Assembly: GCF_002386345.1 (NCBI RefSeq)
Contig: NZ_CP023507.1
Coordinates: forward strand, 496,001-560,000
Length of the DNA: 64,000 nt
Origin: Streptococcus oralis
Lineage (GTDB): Bacteria > Bacillota > Bacilli > Lactobacillales > Streptococcaceae
Direction: 5' to 3'
Below the pieces are notes generated by a model, which was given only the letters and a program-made list of their open reading frames with translations, did not search any database and had not been told where the DNA came from. Shown in pieces: positions 34,401 through 46,400 of the stretch. The position numbers were made by a program, and so were the translations under genes. Positions within the stretch are counted from its first letter, which is position 1. Each line of letters opens with the position of its first letter.

Positions 34401-37199
34401 GTATGGGGCAAACTTGAAAATAATGTTTCAATGATGAAAGTTGAGAACGGTGAAGAATTCTATGGTTCCGGTGATATTGATTACGATGGGGGATACTTCA
34501 CGAATAATGCTCTTGAAAGAAACTTTGTTGTAAAAGATGTTAGTGCAGGTAAACATTCGTTCAAATATTCTCGTTCACATAGAATTAGAGAAATTAGTCT
34601 CGAAGAAGCTAATACCAAGATTGATGCAATGGGAATCACTGCTGATAAGTTTGAAATTAAACCTCTAATTGAGGACACTCTCAACAATACAAAATCATTA
34701 GATGAGACCTATAAAGATATTCAAGATTACAGAATTGACCGTGAACTTGCTTATCGTAATATCGAAAAATTACAACCTTTCTATAATAAAGAGTGGATTG
34801 TCAATCAGGCCAATAAATTGGAAGCTAGTTCAAACTTGGTTATGAAAGAAGTTCTTTCTGTTACAGGTTTGAAAAATGGACAGTTTGTAACAGATTTATC
34901 TGATATTGATAAGATTTTGATTCACTATGCTGACGGAACGAAAGAAGAATTACTTGTTGTTGCTAAAGATAGCTCTAAAGTGAAACAAGTTAAAGAGTAC
35001 AATATTGTAGAACTTGGTGAAATAGTTTATACTCCAAATATCGTTGATAAGGATAGAAGTGATTTAATCCAATCAATTCTAGAAAAATTAAGTCCAGTTG
35101 AGTTACAGTCTGATACCATTTATAAACATTTAAATAGACTTGGTGACGGAAAAGTAAATGCCATTAAGAATCTTTATCTGGAAGAGAGTTTCAAGTTCGT
35201 AAAAGAGAATCTTGGTAAATTTATTACGAAACTTGTTCACAACCAAGATCATCAGCTAAATACTGATGAAGTTGCAAAACGTGCTTTGATTAAGAAAATA
35301 GATGATAATAAGGCTGCTCTACTTCTTGGTTTGTCCTATCTCAATCGATACTATGGAATTAAATTTGAAGATTTTAACATCAAAGAGATTATGTTATTCA
35401 AACCAGATTTCTATGGTAAAAATGTTGATGTCCTAGATAGGATTATCAATATCGGTTCTAAGGAAAATAATATAAAAGGTGATCGCACTCACGATGCCTA
35501 CCGTGAAGTAATTTCAGGTTCAACAGGTAAGGGTAATCTTCATGAGTTTTTAAAATACAATATGGAACTCTTTACAAGTGATAGAGATCTGAATGATTGG
35601 TTCATAAAATCAACTAAAGATAATGTTTACATCGTTGAACCTAAAACAACGAATCCTGAGTTTGTTGGTAAGAAACATAGAGCATACGAAGGATTAAATA
35701 ATGATATGCATGGTAAAATGATCTTGCCACTTTTGAACTTAAAAGATGCCCATATGATCTTGATTTCAACATACAATACCATGGCTTATAGTTCTTTTGA
35801 GAAATATGGTAAGAATACTGATGCAGAAAGAAATGCCTTTAAGGCTGAAATTGATAAAGTTGCTAAGGAACAACAAAATTATCTAGATTTCTGGTCTCGT
35901 TTGTCTTTAGATAAAGTACGTAACCAATTATTGAAGAGTAACAATATGGTCCCAACTCCTGTTCGAGATAACCAGAACTACAAAGGAATCAGTACGGATC
36001 GTTATGGTCATACTAACAAAGGTAAAGATGTTGCACCAGTACGTGAAGTATTTGGACCAACTGGTACCTATCATGATACGAACTGGAATATGGGAGCTGT
36101 AGCTCGAGTTTATGCTAATCCATATAAAGATGATTCAGTCTTCTTTATGGTAACGGATATGATTAGTGATTTTGGAGTATCTGCCTTCACGCACGAAACA
36201 ACTCACGTTAATGATCGTATGGTTTATCTAGGCGGTTCAAGACATCGCGAAGGAACAGATCTTGAAGCATTTGCTCAAGGAATGCTACAAACTCCTTCAG
36301 TATCGAATCCAAACGGGGAATATAAAGCTTTAGGTATCAATATGGCCTATGAACGTTTGAATGATGGAAATCAGTGGTATAATACGAATCCAAATGATCT
36401 TAAGTCTAGAGATGAGATTGATCGTTATATGAAAGGGTACAATGATACGCTCATGCTCCTAGATTACCTGGAAGGAGAAGCTGTCCTCAATAAAGCTAGT
36501 CAAGAATTAAATAATGCTTGGTTCAAGAAGGTAGATAGACAATACAGGGGGAATAACACTAAGAATCAATTTGATAAGGTTCGACCTTTAAGCGACGAAG
36601 AGAAAGCTATTCCTTTACATACAGTAGATGACTTGGTAACCAATAATTTCATGACGAACCGTGGTCCGGGTAATAGAGTTTATAATCCTTCCGATTTTGA
36701 TTCTGCTTATGTTACTGTTCCTATGATGACTGGTATCTATGGTGGAAATACAAGTGAGGGTGCTCCTGGAGCGATGTCCTTTAAGCACAACACCTTTAGA
36801 ATTTGGGGTTACTATGGTTATGAAAAAGGTTTCCTAGGTTATGCATCAAATAAATATAAGGATGAATCTAGAAAAGAAGGTAAATCCACTCTAGGTGATG
36901 ATTATATTATTAAGAAACTGTCTGATAATAAATTTAGTACTTTGGAAGATTGGAAGAAAGCATATTTCAATGAAGTTGTAACAAAAGCGAAAAATGGAAT
37001 TCAGTCAGTTGAAATCGACGGCACAACCTATAATTCTTACGAAGATTTAAAACAAGCGTTTTCTGCTGCTGTTGAAAGAGATAGAATCAGTTTGAAGAAC
37101 GGCTCTGTTAAGTTTGATAATACAATTGCACTAAAAGAAAAACTATTCAAGAAACTTTTACAACAGACGGATAGCTTTAAAACTTCTATCTTTAAGTAA
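31416..37199 (+). CDS. zmpB: Surface zinc metalloprotease, M26 family (ZmpB)
   Basis: 1927-aa wall-associated protease. The N-terminus has a YSIRK-type signal (KYSIRKLTVGVGPVAIGAF). It is followed by an LPYTG motif near residue 100 with two hydrophobic segments, the unusual N-terminal sorting arrangement of streptococcal M26 proteases. Then come seven 27-aa repeats, two G5-like domains (about residues 410-570), a GLUG-type region and the catalytic domain. The zinc motif is H1593-E1594-T-T-H1597 with the third ligand E1617. Placement behind zmpRS argues for ZmpB rather than IgA1 protease or ZmpC. ATG 31416 was chosen over GTG 31410, which overlaps the upstream stop. No separate promoter is visible; a strong terminator follows. 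Confidence 0.92.
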   Translation: MKKTKQQLEKITKYSIRKLTVGVGPVAIGAFLFGASTLLVDKVQANEIGGVHSVHYRYLAEQELTESEKALIHHEVPTEFQDEDIIYVVYRKKETNSQQLPYTGSKELALAGLGLATASLAVLLVSKKHRSKVLGILLISSIGVSNFVPFTAFTFENKELLSYNQTISASTHEGLAKGVIHIEGYEYVGYFKESKSSTNTSSKKGESVVEEPQTEYTGKIEAKGTQEPGKEGESLVQEPQSEYTGKIEAKGTQEPGKEGESLVQEPQSEYTGKIEAKGTQEPGKEGESLVQEPQAEYTGKIEAKGTQEPGKEGESLVQEPQSEYTGKIEAKGTQEPGKEGESLVKEPQSEYTGKIEAKGTQELGKEGESLVQEPQSEYTGKIEAKGTQEPGKEGESLVQEKLPEYKVTEGAVTKETTTEIDYKTEIIEDPTKYTDEETVIQDGEKGSQITKTTYKTLDGIETDQVLNTTTIVIKEPVIKKISRGTKPIEGTLVEESLEKIPFKEKVEEDDQLKKGERVTVKEGKDGQKKIIKTYKTIKGLKTEEAPKVVEQVLELDQDRIVKLGTKNFEKPILSLSLIDVKDLKRTSQIRYNLENPSKATIKSITLTLKKGDEIVKTLTISPDNLTASLTDLQYYKDYKLETKMVYDRGEGDEEEVLREEPLRIDLKKVEVKNIKETSLISVDTDGVETDSSFLTSVPTDVKPYYLKIATHDNKVTRLAVDKIEEVTVDGKTLYKVTAKAPDLVQHTNGNELSEEYVHYFAKPKSHEENVYYDFNELVKAMQANRKGTFKLGADLNAANVPTPNKQYVPGVFNGHLTSVDGKQYTIHNIARPLFERIENASVKNINLGNVNINMPWAENIAPVARIVKNAVIENVKVTGHIIAKNDIAGVVNKLDGEGAKVNNVAFIGKIDGVGDKGWNLAGIVGEIWKGHANKTYVEADITATKARAAGLASTVDNSSDPNGIGKYGTVRNSVAKGTIKVKSPVDVGGFISKNWVWGKLENNVSMMKVENGEEFYGSGDIDYDGGYFTNNALERNFVVKDVSAGKHSFKYSRSHRIREISLEEANTKIDAMGITADKFEIKPLIEDTLNNTKSLDETYKDIQDYRIDRELAYRNIEKLQPFYNKEWIVNQANKLEASSNLVMKEVLSVTGLKNGQFVTDLSDIDKILIHYADGTKEELLVVAKDSSKVKQVKEYNIVELGEIVYTPNIVDKDRSDLIQSILEKLSPVELQSDTIYKHLNRLGDGKVNAIKNLYLEESFKFVKENLGKFITKLVHNQDHQLNTDEVAKRALIKKIDDNKAALLLGLSYLNRYYGIKFEDFNIKEIMLFKPDFYGKNVDVLDRIINIGSKENNIKGDRTHDAYREVISGSTGKGNLHEFLKYNMELFTSDRDLNDWFIKSTKDNVYIVEPKTTNPEFVGKKHRAYEGLNNDMHGKMILPLLNLKDAHMILISTYNTMAYSSFEKYGKNTDAERNAFKAEIDKVAKEQQNYLDFWSRLSLDKVRNQLLKSNNMVPTPVRDNQNYKGISTDRYGHTNKGKDVAPVREVFGPTGTYHDTNWNMGAVARVYANPYKDDSVFFMVTDMISDFGVSAFTHETTHVNDRMVYLGGSRHREGTDLEAFAQGMLQTPSVSNPNGEYKALGINMAYERLNDGNQWYNTNPNDLKSRDEIDRYMKGYNDTLMLLDYLEGEAVLNKASQELNNAWFKKVDRQYRGNNTKNQFDKVRPLSDEEKAIPLHTVDDLVTNNFMTNRGPGNRVYNPSDFDSAYVTVPMMTGIYGGNTSEGAPGAMSFKHNTFRIWGYYGYEKGFLGYASNKYKDESRKEGKSTLGDDYIIKKLSDNKFSTLEDWKKAYFNEVVTKAKNGIQSVEIDGTTYNSYEDLKQAFSAAVERDRISLKNGSVKFDNTIALKEKLFKKLLQQTDSFKTSIFK
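32046..32612 (+). repeat. Seven tandem 81-bp repeats in zmpB
   Basis: Seven in-frame copies of a 27-residue unit, EPQ[STA]EYTGKIEAKGTQEPGKEGESLV[QK]. Copies differ by only a few bases, mostly silent (GGC/GGT, CCA/TTA), so copy number is likely to vary between strains by slippage. The block is a charged, extended stalk between the anchor and the G5 domains. Confidence 0.95.
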
Positions 37200-37234
37200 T
37201 CTTTTTAGACAAATAGGCTGAGTGATATATAGAG

Positions 37235-37268
37235 AATGGAGAGGACAAAATGTCCTCTCCATTTTTTT
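37235..37268 (+). terminator. Terminator after zmpB
   Basis: AATGGAGAGGACA (37235-37247), loop AAA, TGTCCTCTCCATT (37251-37263), then T-run to 37268: a perfect 13-bp stem. Confidence 0.95.
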
Positions 37269-37365
37269 GAATTCAAGAAGCTACTTTTTCAGAATAATAC
37301 TAAGTTTTTACAAATAAAAGTATCTTCCACAACTTGCAAAAAGAACTTAAAAATTATAGAATGAG

Positions 37366-37374
37366 TGGTATAAT
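37366..37374 (+). promoter_or_regulatory. Extended -10 promoter of the giant repeat protein
   Basis: TGG-TATAAT with the -10 at 37369-37374. The ~60-nt leader that follows is nearly pure A/T and holds a 10-bp inverted repeat (37388-37397 / 37404-37413). Confidence 0.7.
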
Positions 37375-37439
37375 ACTTTATAATTATATATAAAAATCTA
37401 TATATTTTTATATTGATAGTGGTAGTTAAAGGAGTATTG

Positions 37440-40400
37440 ATGAAAAAAGAGATTATTAATAAAAACCTTAAAAAACAGGATAAAGAAAAGGTTATGCGCT
37501 TTTCAATTCGAAAATATAGTTTTGGTGCTGCAAGTGTGGCAGTTGCAACACTATTAATGTTTTTAGGAACTGGTGCTGTTTCTGCTGATCAATTGAAAAT
37601 TTCTGAAGAGTCAGCTAATAAGGTTGAACTAATGCAAGATGGTGAAAAGATCAGTACTGATCAGAGTAACGCGAAGGATAGTCAACCTGAATTAGATAAA
37701 AGTTTACTTGCAAACTATATTTTAGAAATTGAAACAAACATTACTAGTGGTGTATATTCAATAAAAACAGAAGAAAGCTTAGCTAATTTATCAACTGAAT
37801 TAGCTTCAGCAAAAGCTAGTTTAAACAGTGCACTAAACCAAGAAGAATTGAATAGAGCCTACCAAAAATTAGTGACTGCAGTGAACTCTAAGCTGAGAAA
37901 TAAAGTAGTTGAAAAAAAAGAAATTTCAGAAGATACCACGAATAGACAAGATACTGTGACTCAAAAAACAGAGAACGTGGAAAAAGAAACTGAAAATTCG
38001 GAGAAAAATACAGAGCCTATTCAGGATGACAAAACGGAGTCAACTGTTCTTCGTAAGAGTAGCTCAGTGGATAGTAATACTGGATTCCGAGCAGCTGTAA
38101 ATGAAGATCCTAAAGTAGATTTTACCTTTTCGATTCCATCAGAGAAGAAAATTTACATCTATAATGAAGAGAACTTCACATTAGAAATCCCAGTTTACTC
38201 TGAAAGTGGAAAAATCCGCTATGCAACAATTAAAAAGGGTTCTAGACAGAAGTTTAATAATGTTCCAGATACGGAAAATGATCTTGATATTGAATATGGA
38301 TTTACTGCTACCGTAATAAACCGAGCAGAAAACCCAACTTTAACAACACCTGCTACAAAGAAAAATCCAGCTAAAATTGTCATTAAAGGGCGTCCCAATG
38401 ATGTGTTGAAAAATAATAGCGGTTATACCAAACGAGAAGATCAAAACTTGAATATTGGAACTCGTTATTTACAGGTAGTTGATGATAAAGGTAGAGAAAA
38501 TCTGAAAAAAGGGCAAGACATGTCTGATCCCGCTTATTTCTATCTTGTATTGAAATCTCAGTCAAAGAAGTACGCTTTGCGAGCTCAGCCTGCAGATGAA
38601 TTGATAACAGTAAGTAGCCTAACAAATCCAACTGCTGAAGATAGAGAGAAAATCAAGAATGGTATTCAGATAGAATATTCAACAGCTAATGAAGATGCGA
38701 GATTAGTGAATAAACGTGGAACTTTAGTAGAGAATCCTGATGAAATCATTCAATCAATTGATGTTGTAGGAAATAACATTGTGGTAACCTTTACTGATGG
38801 ATCTACAAGAACAAGACCTGTAGGTGAGGTTTTGAGGGAGAATATACCCCCAACTGTACAAGTACCATATTCTAACGAGCAAAACAGGACTATCTATGTA
38901 TACTCTAGTGAAGAAACTGATTTAACCTTTACTGCTAAAGATGAATCTAAAATTAAAGATATGAAACTTCGAGGTGCTGGTGATTCCACCGAAGGTAATC
39001 TAGATGCCTATGGTTATACAGTTGGGAAAATCACTGAAAGTGCCCTAACGAGTGGAGAAGGCTCGGTTTCAGATGACAAGAGAAGCGCTAGTATTAAAAT
39101 GACTGGGATTACTAATGCAAAACCTGGTCAAAAATGGACAAGTATCATTGTAGCGAATGATTATAACAACGGAGAGAGTGCACCATACAACGGTAGAATT
39201 GAGGAAACTACAAATGTAGCAGAGCGTCAAAAAACAGCAGGATATGTGGAGTTTGTGGTTAAAAATCAAACTTCAAAATATGACATACAGGCTCCTGAAA
39301 ATAAGGTAAGTGTAGTAGATCCTAATAACATCACAACTGAAGAATTTGAAAAAATAAAAGAAAAAGTAAAAATTGAATACTCTCAAACTAACGATGATGC
39401 AAATCTGATTAGTAAGAGTGGAAAAATAGTTGAAAATCAAGAAGCGCGAATCGATACTATTGCCAAAGATTTAAATGGAAATCTAGTTGTAACTTATAAA
39501 GATGGTTCAATTGATACAAGATCTTTATCAGAATTCATAACTTTAAACAAACAGCCAGCCATCGATGCTATTAATGACGCTGCAGAAAGCAAGATTGTAG
39601 AAATTAATTCAAATCTACTTGCAACTGCTGAAGAGAAGGCAGAAGCAATTGCAAAGGTGAACGCTGATAAAGAAAAAGCTTTAACAGCAATTGGTGATGT
39701 GAATATTAGAACAAAAGAGGCATTAGATTTTGCAAAAGGAGAAGGGCTTTTAGCAATCAGTAAGGACAATCCTATAACAATAAAGAAAGCTGCCGCAAAA
39801 GCAGCTATCGATGACGCCCTGAAATCTAAGGAAGCAGCCATTGATTTACGCACCGATTTGACGGACGAGGAGAAAGCTGCAGCGAAAGCAGATGCCAAGG
39901 CGAAAGCTGATGAAGCTAAGAAGAACATCGACAACGCGACAACAAATGCTACAGTAGAGAGTGCTAAAACAAGTGGGATTATTGATATAGAAAGTGTCAA
40001 TCCTCAAGCAGGTCAGAAAAAGAATGAAGCCAAAACTTCTATTGAGCAGGCCCTGAAAACTAAGGAAGCAGCCATTGATTCTCGCACCGATTTGACGGAT
40101 GAAGAGAAAGCTGTTGCGAAGGCAGATGCCAAGGCGAAAGCTGATGAAGCTAAGAAGAACATTGACAACGCGACGACAAACTCAGAAGTTGATCAAGCCA
40201 AGACTGCTGGAACAACTGAGGTCAACTCAGTAAACCCAACCGCTCAAAGTAAGCCAGCAGCCAAGCAAGCAATCGATGATGCGCTGAAAACTAAGGAAGC
40301 ATCCATTGATTCACGTACCGATTTGACGGACGAGGAGAAGGCTATAGCGAAAGCCGATGCCAAGGCGAAAGCAGATACAGCGAAACAAGCAATCGACAAC

Positions 40401-43400
40401 GCGACGACAAACTCAGAAGTTGATCAAGCCAAGAATGATGGAACAACTGAGGTCAACTCAGTAAACCCAACTGCGCAAAGCAAGCCAGCAGCCAAGCAAG
40501 CGATCGATGATGCGCTGAAAGCTAAGGAATCAGCCATTGATTCACGCACCGATTTGACGGACGAGGAGAAAGCTGCAGCGAAAGCCGATGCCAAGGCGAA
40601 AGCTGATGAAACTAAGAAGAACATCGACGTTGCGACGACAAACTCAGAAGTTGATCAAGCCAAGACTGATGGAACAACGAGCATTGCCTCAGTTAGCCCA
40701 ACTGCGCAAAGCAAGCCAGCAGCTAAGCAATCGATTGATGATGCGCTGAAAGCTAAGGAAGCAGCCATTGATTCACGTACTGATTTGACGGATGAAGAGA
40801 AAGCTGCAGCGAAGGCAGATGCCAAGGCTAAGGCCGATGAAGCTAAGAAGAACATCGATAATGCAACATCAGATGAAGCAGTTTCGCAAGCCAAGACTGC
40901 TGGAACAACTGAGGTCAATGGAGTCAATCCAACCGCTCAAAGCAAGCCAGCAGCCAAGCAAGCGATTGATGATGCGCTGAAAACTAAGGAAGCATCCATT
41001 GATTCACGTACCGATTTGACGGATGAAGAGAAAGCTGTTGCGAAGGCCGATGCCAAAGCTAAGTCCGATGAAGCTAAGAAGAACATTGACGCTGCGACCA
41101 CAAATGCAGAAGTTAACCAAGCTAAGTCAACTGGAACAACTGAAGTTAACGGAGTCAATCCAACCGCGCAAAGTAAACCAGCAGCCAAGCAAGCAATCGA
41201 TGATGCCCTGAAAGCTAAGGAAGCAGAAATTGATTCACGTACCGATTTGACGGACGAGGAGAAAGCTGCAGCGAAAGATGATGCCAAGACGAAAGCTGAT
41301 GAAGCTAAGAAGAACATTGACGCTGCGACCACAGATGCAGAAGTCGATCAAGCTAAGTCAACTGGAACAACTGGGGTCAACGCAGTCAATCCAACCGCGC
41401 AAAGTAAGCCAGCAGCCAAGCAAGCGATTGAAGATGCCCTGAAAACTAAGGAAGCAGCCATTGATTCACGTACCGATTTGACGGACGAAGAGAAAACTGT
41501 AGCGAAAGCAGATGCCAAGGCGAAAGCTGATGAAGCCAAGAAGAACATTGATACTGCGACCACAAATGCAGAGGTCGAACAGGCTAAGTCAACTGGAACA
41601 ACTGAAGTCAATTCAGTCAATCCGCAAGCAGTATCGAAGCCAGCAGCTAAGCAAGCAATCGATGATGCGCTGAAAGCAAAGGAAGCAACCATTGATTCAC
41701 GTACCGATTTGACAGATGAGGAGAAAGCTGCAGCGAAAGCCGATGCCAAAGCTAAGGCCTATGAGGTTAAGAAGAACATTGATACTGCGACCACAGATGC
41801 AGAAGTCGACCAGGCTAAGTCAACTGGAACAACTGAGGTCAACTCAGTAAACCCAACCGCGCAAAGCAAGCCAGCAGCCAAGCAAGCAATCGATGATGCG
41901 CTGAAAACTAAGGAAGCAGCCATTGATTCACGTACTGATTTGACGGATGAAGAGAAAGCTGTTGCGAAGGCAGATGCCAAGGCGAAAGCTGATGAGGCTA
42001 AGAAGAACATTGATACTGCGACGACAGATGAAGCAGTATCGCAATCCAAGACTGCTGGAACAACTGAGGTCAACTCAGTAAACCCAACTGCGCAAAGTAA
42101 GCCAGCAGCCAAGCAAGCGATCGATGACGCCCTGAAAGCTAAGGAAACAGAAATTGATTCACGTACCGATTTGACGGACGAAGAGAAAACTGCAGCGAAG
42201 GCAGATGCCAAAGCTAAGTCCGATGAGGCTAAGAGAAACATCGACAACGCGACCACAGATGAAGCAGTATCGCAATCTAAAACTGCTGGAACAACTGAAG
42301 TCAACTCAGTAAACCCAACCGCGCAAAGTAAGCCAGCAGCTAAGCAAGCGATCGATGATGCCCTTAAAACTAAGGAAGCAGTCATTGATTCACGTACCGA
42401 TTTGACGGACGAGGAGAAAGCTGCAGCGAAAGCAGATGCCAAGGCGAAAGCTGATGAAGCCAAGAAGAACATTGACGCTGCGACCACAAATGCAGAGGTC
42501 GACCAGGCTAAGTCAACTGGAACTACTGAAGTTAACGGAGTCAGTCCAACTGCGCAAAGTAAGCCAGCAGCCAAGCAAGCGATTGATGATGCCCTTAAAG
42601 CTAAGGAAGCAGCCATTGATTCACGCACCGATTTGACGGATGAAGAGAAAGCTGTTGCGAAAGCCGATGCCAAAGCTAAGTCCGATAAAGCTAAGAAGAA
42701 CATCGATAATGCAACAACAGATGAAGCAGTATCGCAAGCCAAGACTGATGGAATAAACAGCATTGCCTCAGTCAACCCAACTGCGCAAAGTAAGCCAGCA
42801 GCTAAGCAAGCGATTGATGATGCGCTGAAAGCTAAGGAAGCAGCCATTGATTCACGTACTGATTTGACGGATGAAGAGAAAGCTGTTGCGAAATCCGATG
42901 CCAAAGCGAAAGCAGATGAAGCCAAGAAGAACATCGACGCTGCGACGACAAACTCAGAAGTTGATCAAGCCAAGAATGATGGAACAACTGAGGTCAACTC
43001 AGTAAACCCAACTGCGCAAAGTAAGCCAGCAGCCAAGCAAGCTATTGATGATGCCCTTAAAGCTAAGGAAGCAGTCATTGATTCACGCACCGATTTGACG
43101 GATGAAGAGAAAGCTGTTGCGAAAGCCGATGCCAAAGCTAAGTCCGATGAGGCTAAGAAGAACATTGATAATGCAACAACAGATGAAGCAGTATCGCAAT
43201 CTAAAACTGCTGGAACAACTGAGGTCAACTCAGTAAATCCAACCGCGCAAAGCAAGCCAGCAGCCAAGCAAGCGATCGATGATGCCCTGAAAGCTAAGGA
43301 AACAGAAATTGATTCACGTACTGATTTGACGGATGAAGAGAAAGCTGTTGCGAAGGCAGATGCCAAGGCTAAAGCCGATGAAGCTAAGAAGAACATCGAC

Positions 43401-46400
43401 AACGCAACGACAGATGAAGCAGTATCGCAAGCCAAGACTGCTGGAACAACTGAGGTCAACTCAGTAAACCCAACCGCGCAAAGTAAGCCAGCAGCCAAGC
43501 AAGCGATCGATGATGCCCTGAACGCCAAGGAAGCAGCGATTGATTCACGCACCGATTTGACGGACGAGGAGAAAGCTGTTGCGAAGGCTGATGCCAAAGC
43601 GAAAGCGGATGAAGCTAAGAAGAACATTGACGCTGCGACCACAGATGCAGAAGTCAATCAAGCTAAGTCAACTGGAACAACTGAAGTCAACGCAGTCAAT
43701 CCAATCGCTCAAAGCAAGCCAGTAGCTAAGCAAGCGATTGAAGAAGCCCTTAAAGCTAAGGAAGCAGAAATTGATTCACGCACCGATTTGACGGATGAGG
43801 AGAAAGATGCAGCGAAGGCTGATGCCAAAGCTAAGGCCGATAAAGCTAAGAAGAACATCGATAATGCAACAACAGATGAAGCAGTATCGCAAGCCAAGAC
43901 TGATGGAATAAACAGCATTGCCTCAGTCAACCCAACTGCGCAAAGTAAGCCAGCAGCTAAGCAAGCGATTGATGATGCGCTGAAAGCTAAGGAAGCAGCC
44001 ATTGATTCACGTACTGATTTGACGGATGAAGAGAAAGCTGTTGCGAAGGCAGATGCCAAGGCGAAAGCTGATGAAGCTAAGAAGAACATTGACGCTGCGA
44101 CCACAGATGAAGCAGTATCGCAAGCCAAGACTGCTGGGACAACTGAAGTTAACGGAGTCAACCCAACCGCGCAAAGTAAGCCAGCAGCCAAGCAAGCGAT
44201 CGATGATGCGCTGAAAGCTAAGGAATCAGCCATTGATTCACGTACCGATTTGACGGATGAAGAGAAAGCTGCAGCGAAGGCAGATGCCAATGCGAAAGCA
44301 GATACAGCGAAACAAGCAATTGACGCTGCGACCACAGATGAAGCAGTATCGCAAGCTAAAACTGCTGGGACAACTGAAGTTAACGGAGTCAACCCAACCG
44401 CGCAAAGTAAGCCATCAGCTAAGCAAGCAATCGATGATGCGCTGAAAGCTAAGGAAGCAGCGATTGATTCACGCACCGATTTGACGGATGAAGAGAAAGC
44501 TGCAGCGAAAGCCGATGCCAAAGCGAAAGCAGATGAAGCTAAGAAGAACATCGACGCTGCAACAACAGATGAAGCAGTATCGAAAGCTAAAACTGCTGGA
44601 ACAACTGAAATAACTTCAATTAATCCGCAAGCAGTAGCGAAGCCAGTAGCTAAGCAAGCGATTGAAGAAGCCCTTAAAGCTAAGGAAGCAGCCATTGATT
44701 CACGCACCGATTTGACGGATGAAGAGAAAGCTGCAGCGAAAGCAGATGCCCAGGCTAAGGCCGATGAGGCTAAGAAGAACATTGACGCTGCGACCACAAA
44801 TGCAGAAGTCGACCAGGCTAAGTCAACTGGAACAACTGAAGTCAACGCAGTCAATCCGCAAGCAGTAGCGAAGCCAGCAGCCAAGCAAGCAATCGATGAT
44901 GCGCTGAAAACTAAGGAAGCAGCGATTGATTCACGTACTGATTTGACGGATGAGGAGAAAGCTGTTGCGAAAGCAGATGCCCAGGCTAAGTCCGATGAGG
45001 CTAAGAAGAACATTGACGCTGCGACCACAAATGCAGAAGTCGACCAGGCTAAGTCAACTGGAACAACTGAAGTCAACGCAGTCAATCCGCAAGCAGTAGC
45101 GAAGCCAGCAGCCAAGCAAGCAATCGATGATGCGCTGAAAACTAAGGAAGCAGCCATTGATTCACGCACCGATTTGACGGATGAAGAGAAAGCTGCAGCG
45201 AAAGCAGATGCCCAGGCTAAGGCCGATGAGGCTAAGAAGAACATCGACGCTGCGACCACAAATGCAGAAGTCGACCAGGCTAAGTCAACTGGAACAACTG
45301 AAGTCAACGCAGTCAATCCGCAAGCAGTAGCGAAGCCAGCAGCCAAGCAAGCAATCGATGATGCGCTGAAAACTAAGGAAGCAGCCATTGATTCACGCAC
45401 CGATTTGACGGATGAAGAGAAAGCTGCAGCGAAGGCAGATGCCCAGGCTAAGGCCGATGAGGCTAAGAAGAACATCGACGCTGCGACCACAAATGCAGAA
45501 GTCGACCAAGTTAAGACTGATGGAATAACTGAGGTCAATGGAGTCAATCCGCAGCCAGTAGCGAAGCCAGTAGCTAAGCAAGCGATTGAAGAAGCCCTTA
45601 AAGCTAAGGAAGCAGCCATTGATTCACGTACCGATTTGACGGACGAGGAGAAGGCTATAGCGAAAGCCGATGCCAAAGCTAAGGCCGATGAAGCCAAGAA
45701 GAACATTGATACTGCGACCACAGATGAAGCAGTATCGCAAGCTAAGACTGATGGAATAACTGAAGTCAACGGAGTTGAGCTAACCGCTCAAAGCAAGCCA
45801 GCAGCCAAGCAAGCGATTGATGAAGCCCTGAAAGCTAAGGAAGCAGCCATTGATTCACGTACTGATTTGACGGATGAAGAGAAAGCTGTTGCGAAGGCAG
45901 ATGCCAAGGCGAAAGCTGATGAAGCTAAGAAGAACATTGACGCTGCGACCACAGATGCAGAAGTCGATCAAGCTAAGTCAACTGGAACAACTGAAGTCAA
46001 TTCAGTCAATCCGCAGCCAGTAGCGAAGCCAGCAGCCAAGCAAGCGATCGATGATGCGCTGAAAGCTAAGGAAGCAGCCATTGATTCACGTACCGATTTG
46101 ACGGATGAAGAGAAAGCTGTTGCGAAGGCCGATGCCAAAGCTAAGTCCGATGAAGCTAAGAAGAACATTGACGCTGCGACCACAAATGCAGAAGTCGATC
46201 AAGCTAAGTCAACTGGAACAACTGAAGTCAATTCAGTCAATCCGCAGCCAGTAGCGAAGCCAGCAGCCAAGCAAGCGATCGATGATGCGCTGAAAACTAA
46301 GGAAGCAGCCATTGATTCACGTACTGATTTGACGGATGAAGAGAAAGCTGTTGCGAAGGCAGATGCCAAGGCGAAAGCTGATGAAGCTAAGAAGAACATT

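Noticed and set aside
43709..45769. Very long antisense open frames (up to 686 codons) on the minus strand of the repeat array, also 41759-42934 and others
   Set aside because: The 231-bp period is a multiple of three, so a stop-free antisense frame in one unit is repeated in all. The products are monotonous S/A/F-rich strings with no ribosome sites or promoters. They are a by-product of the repeat.
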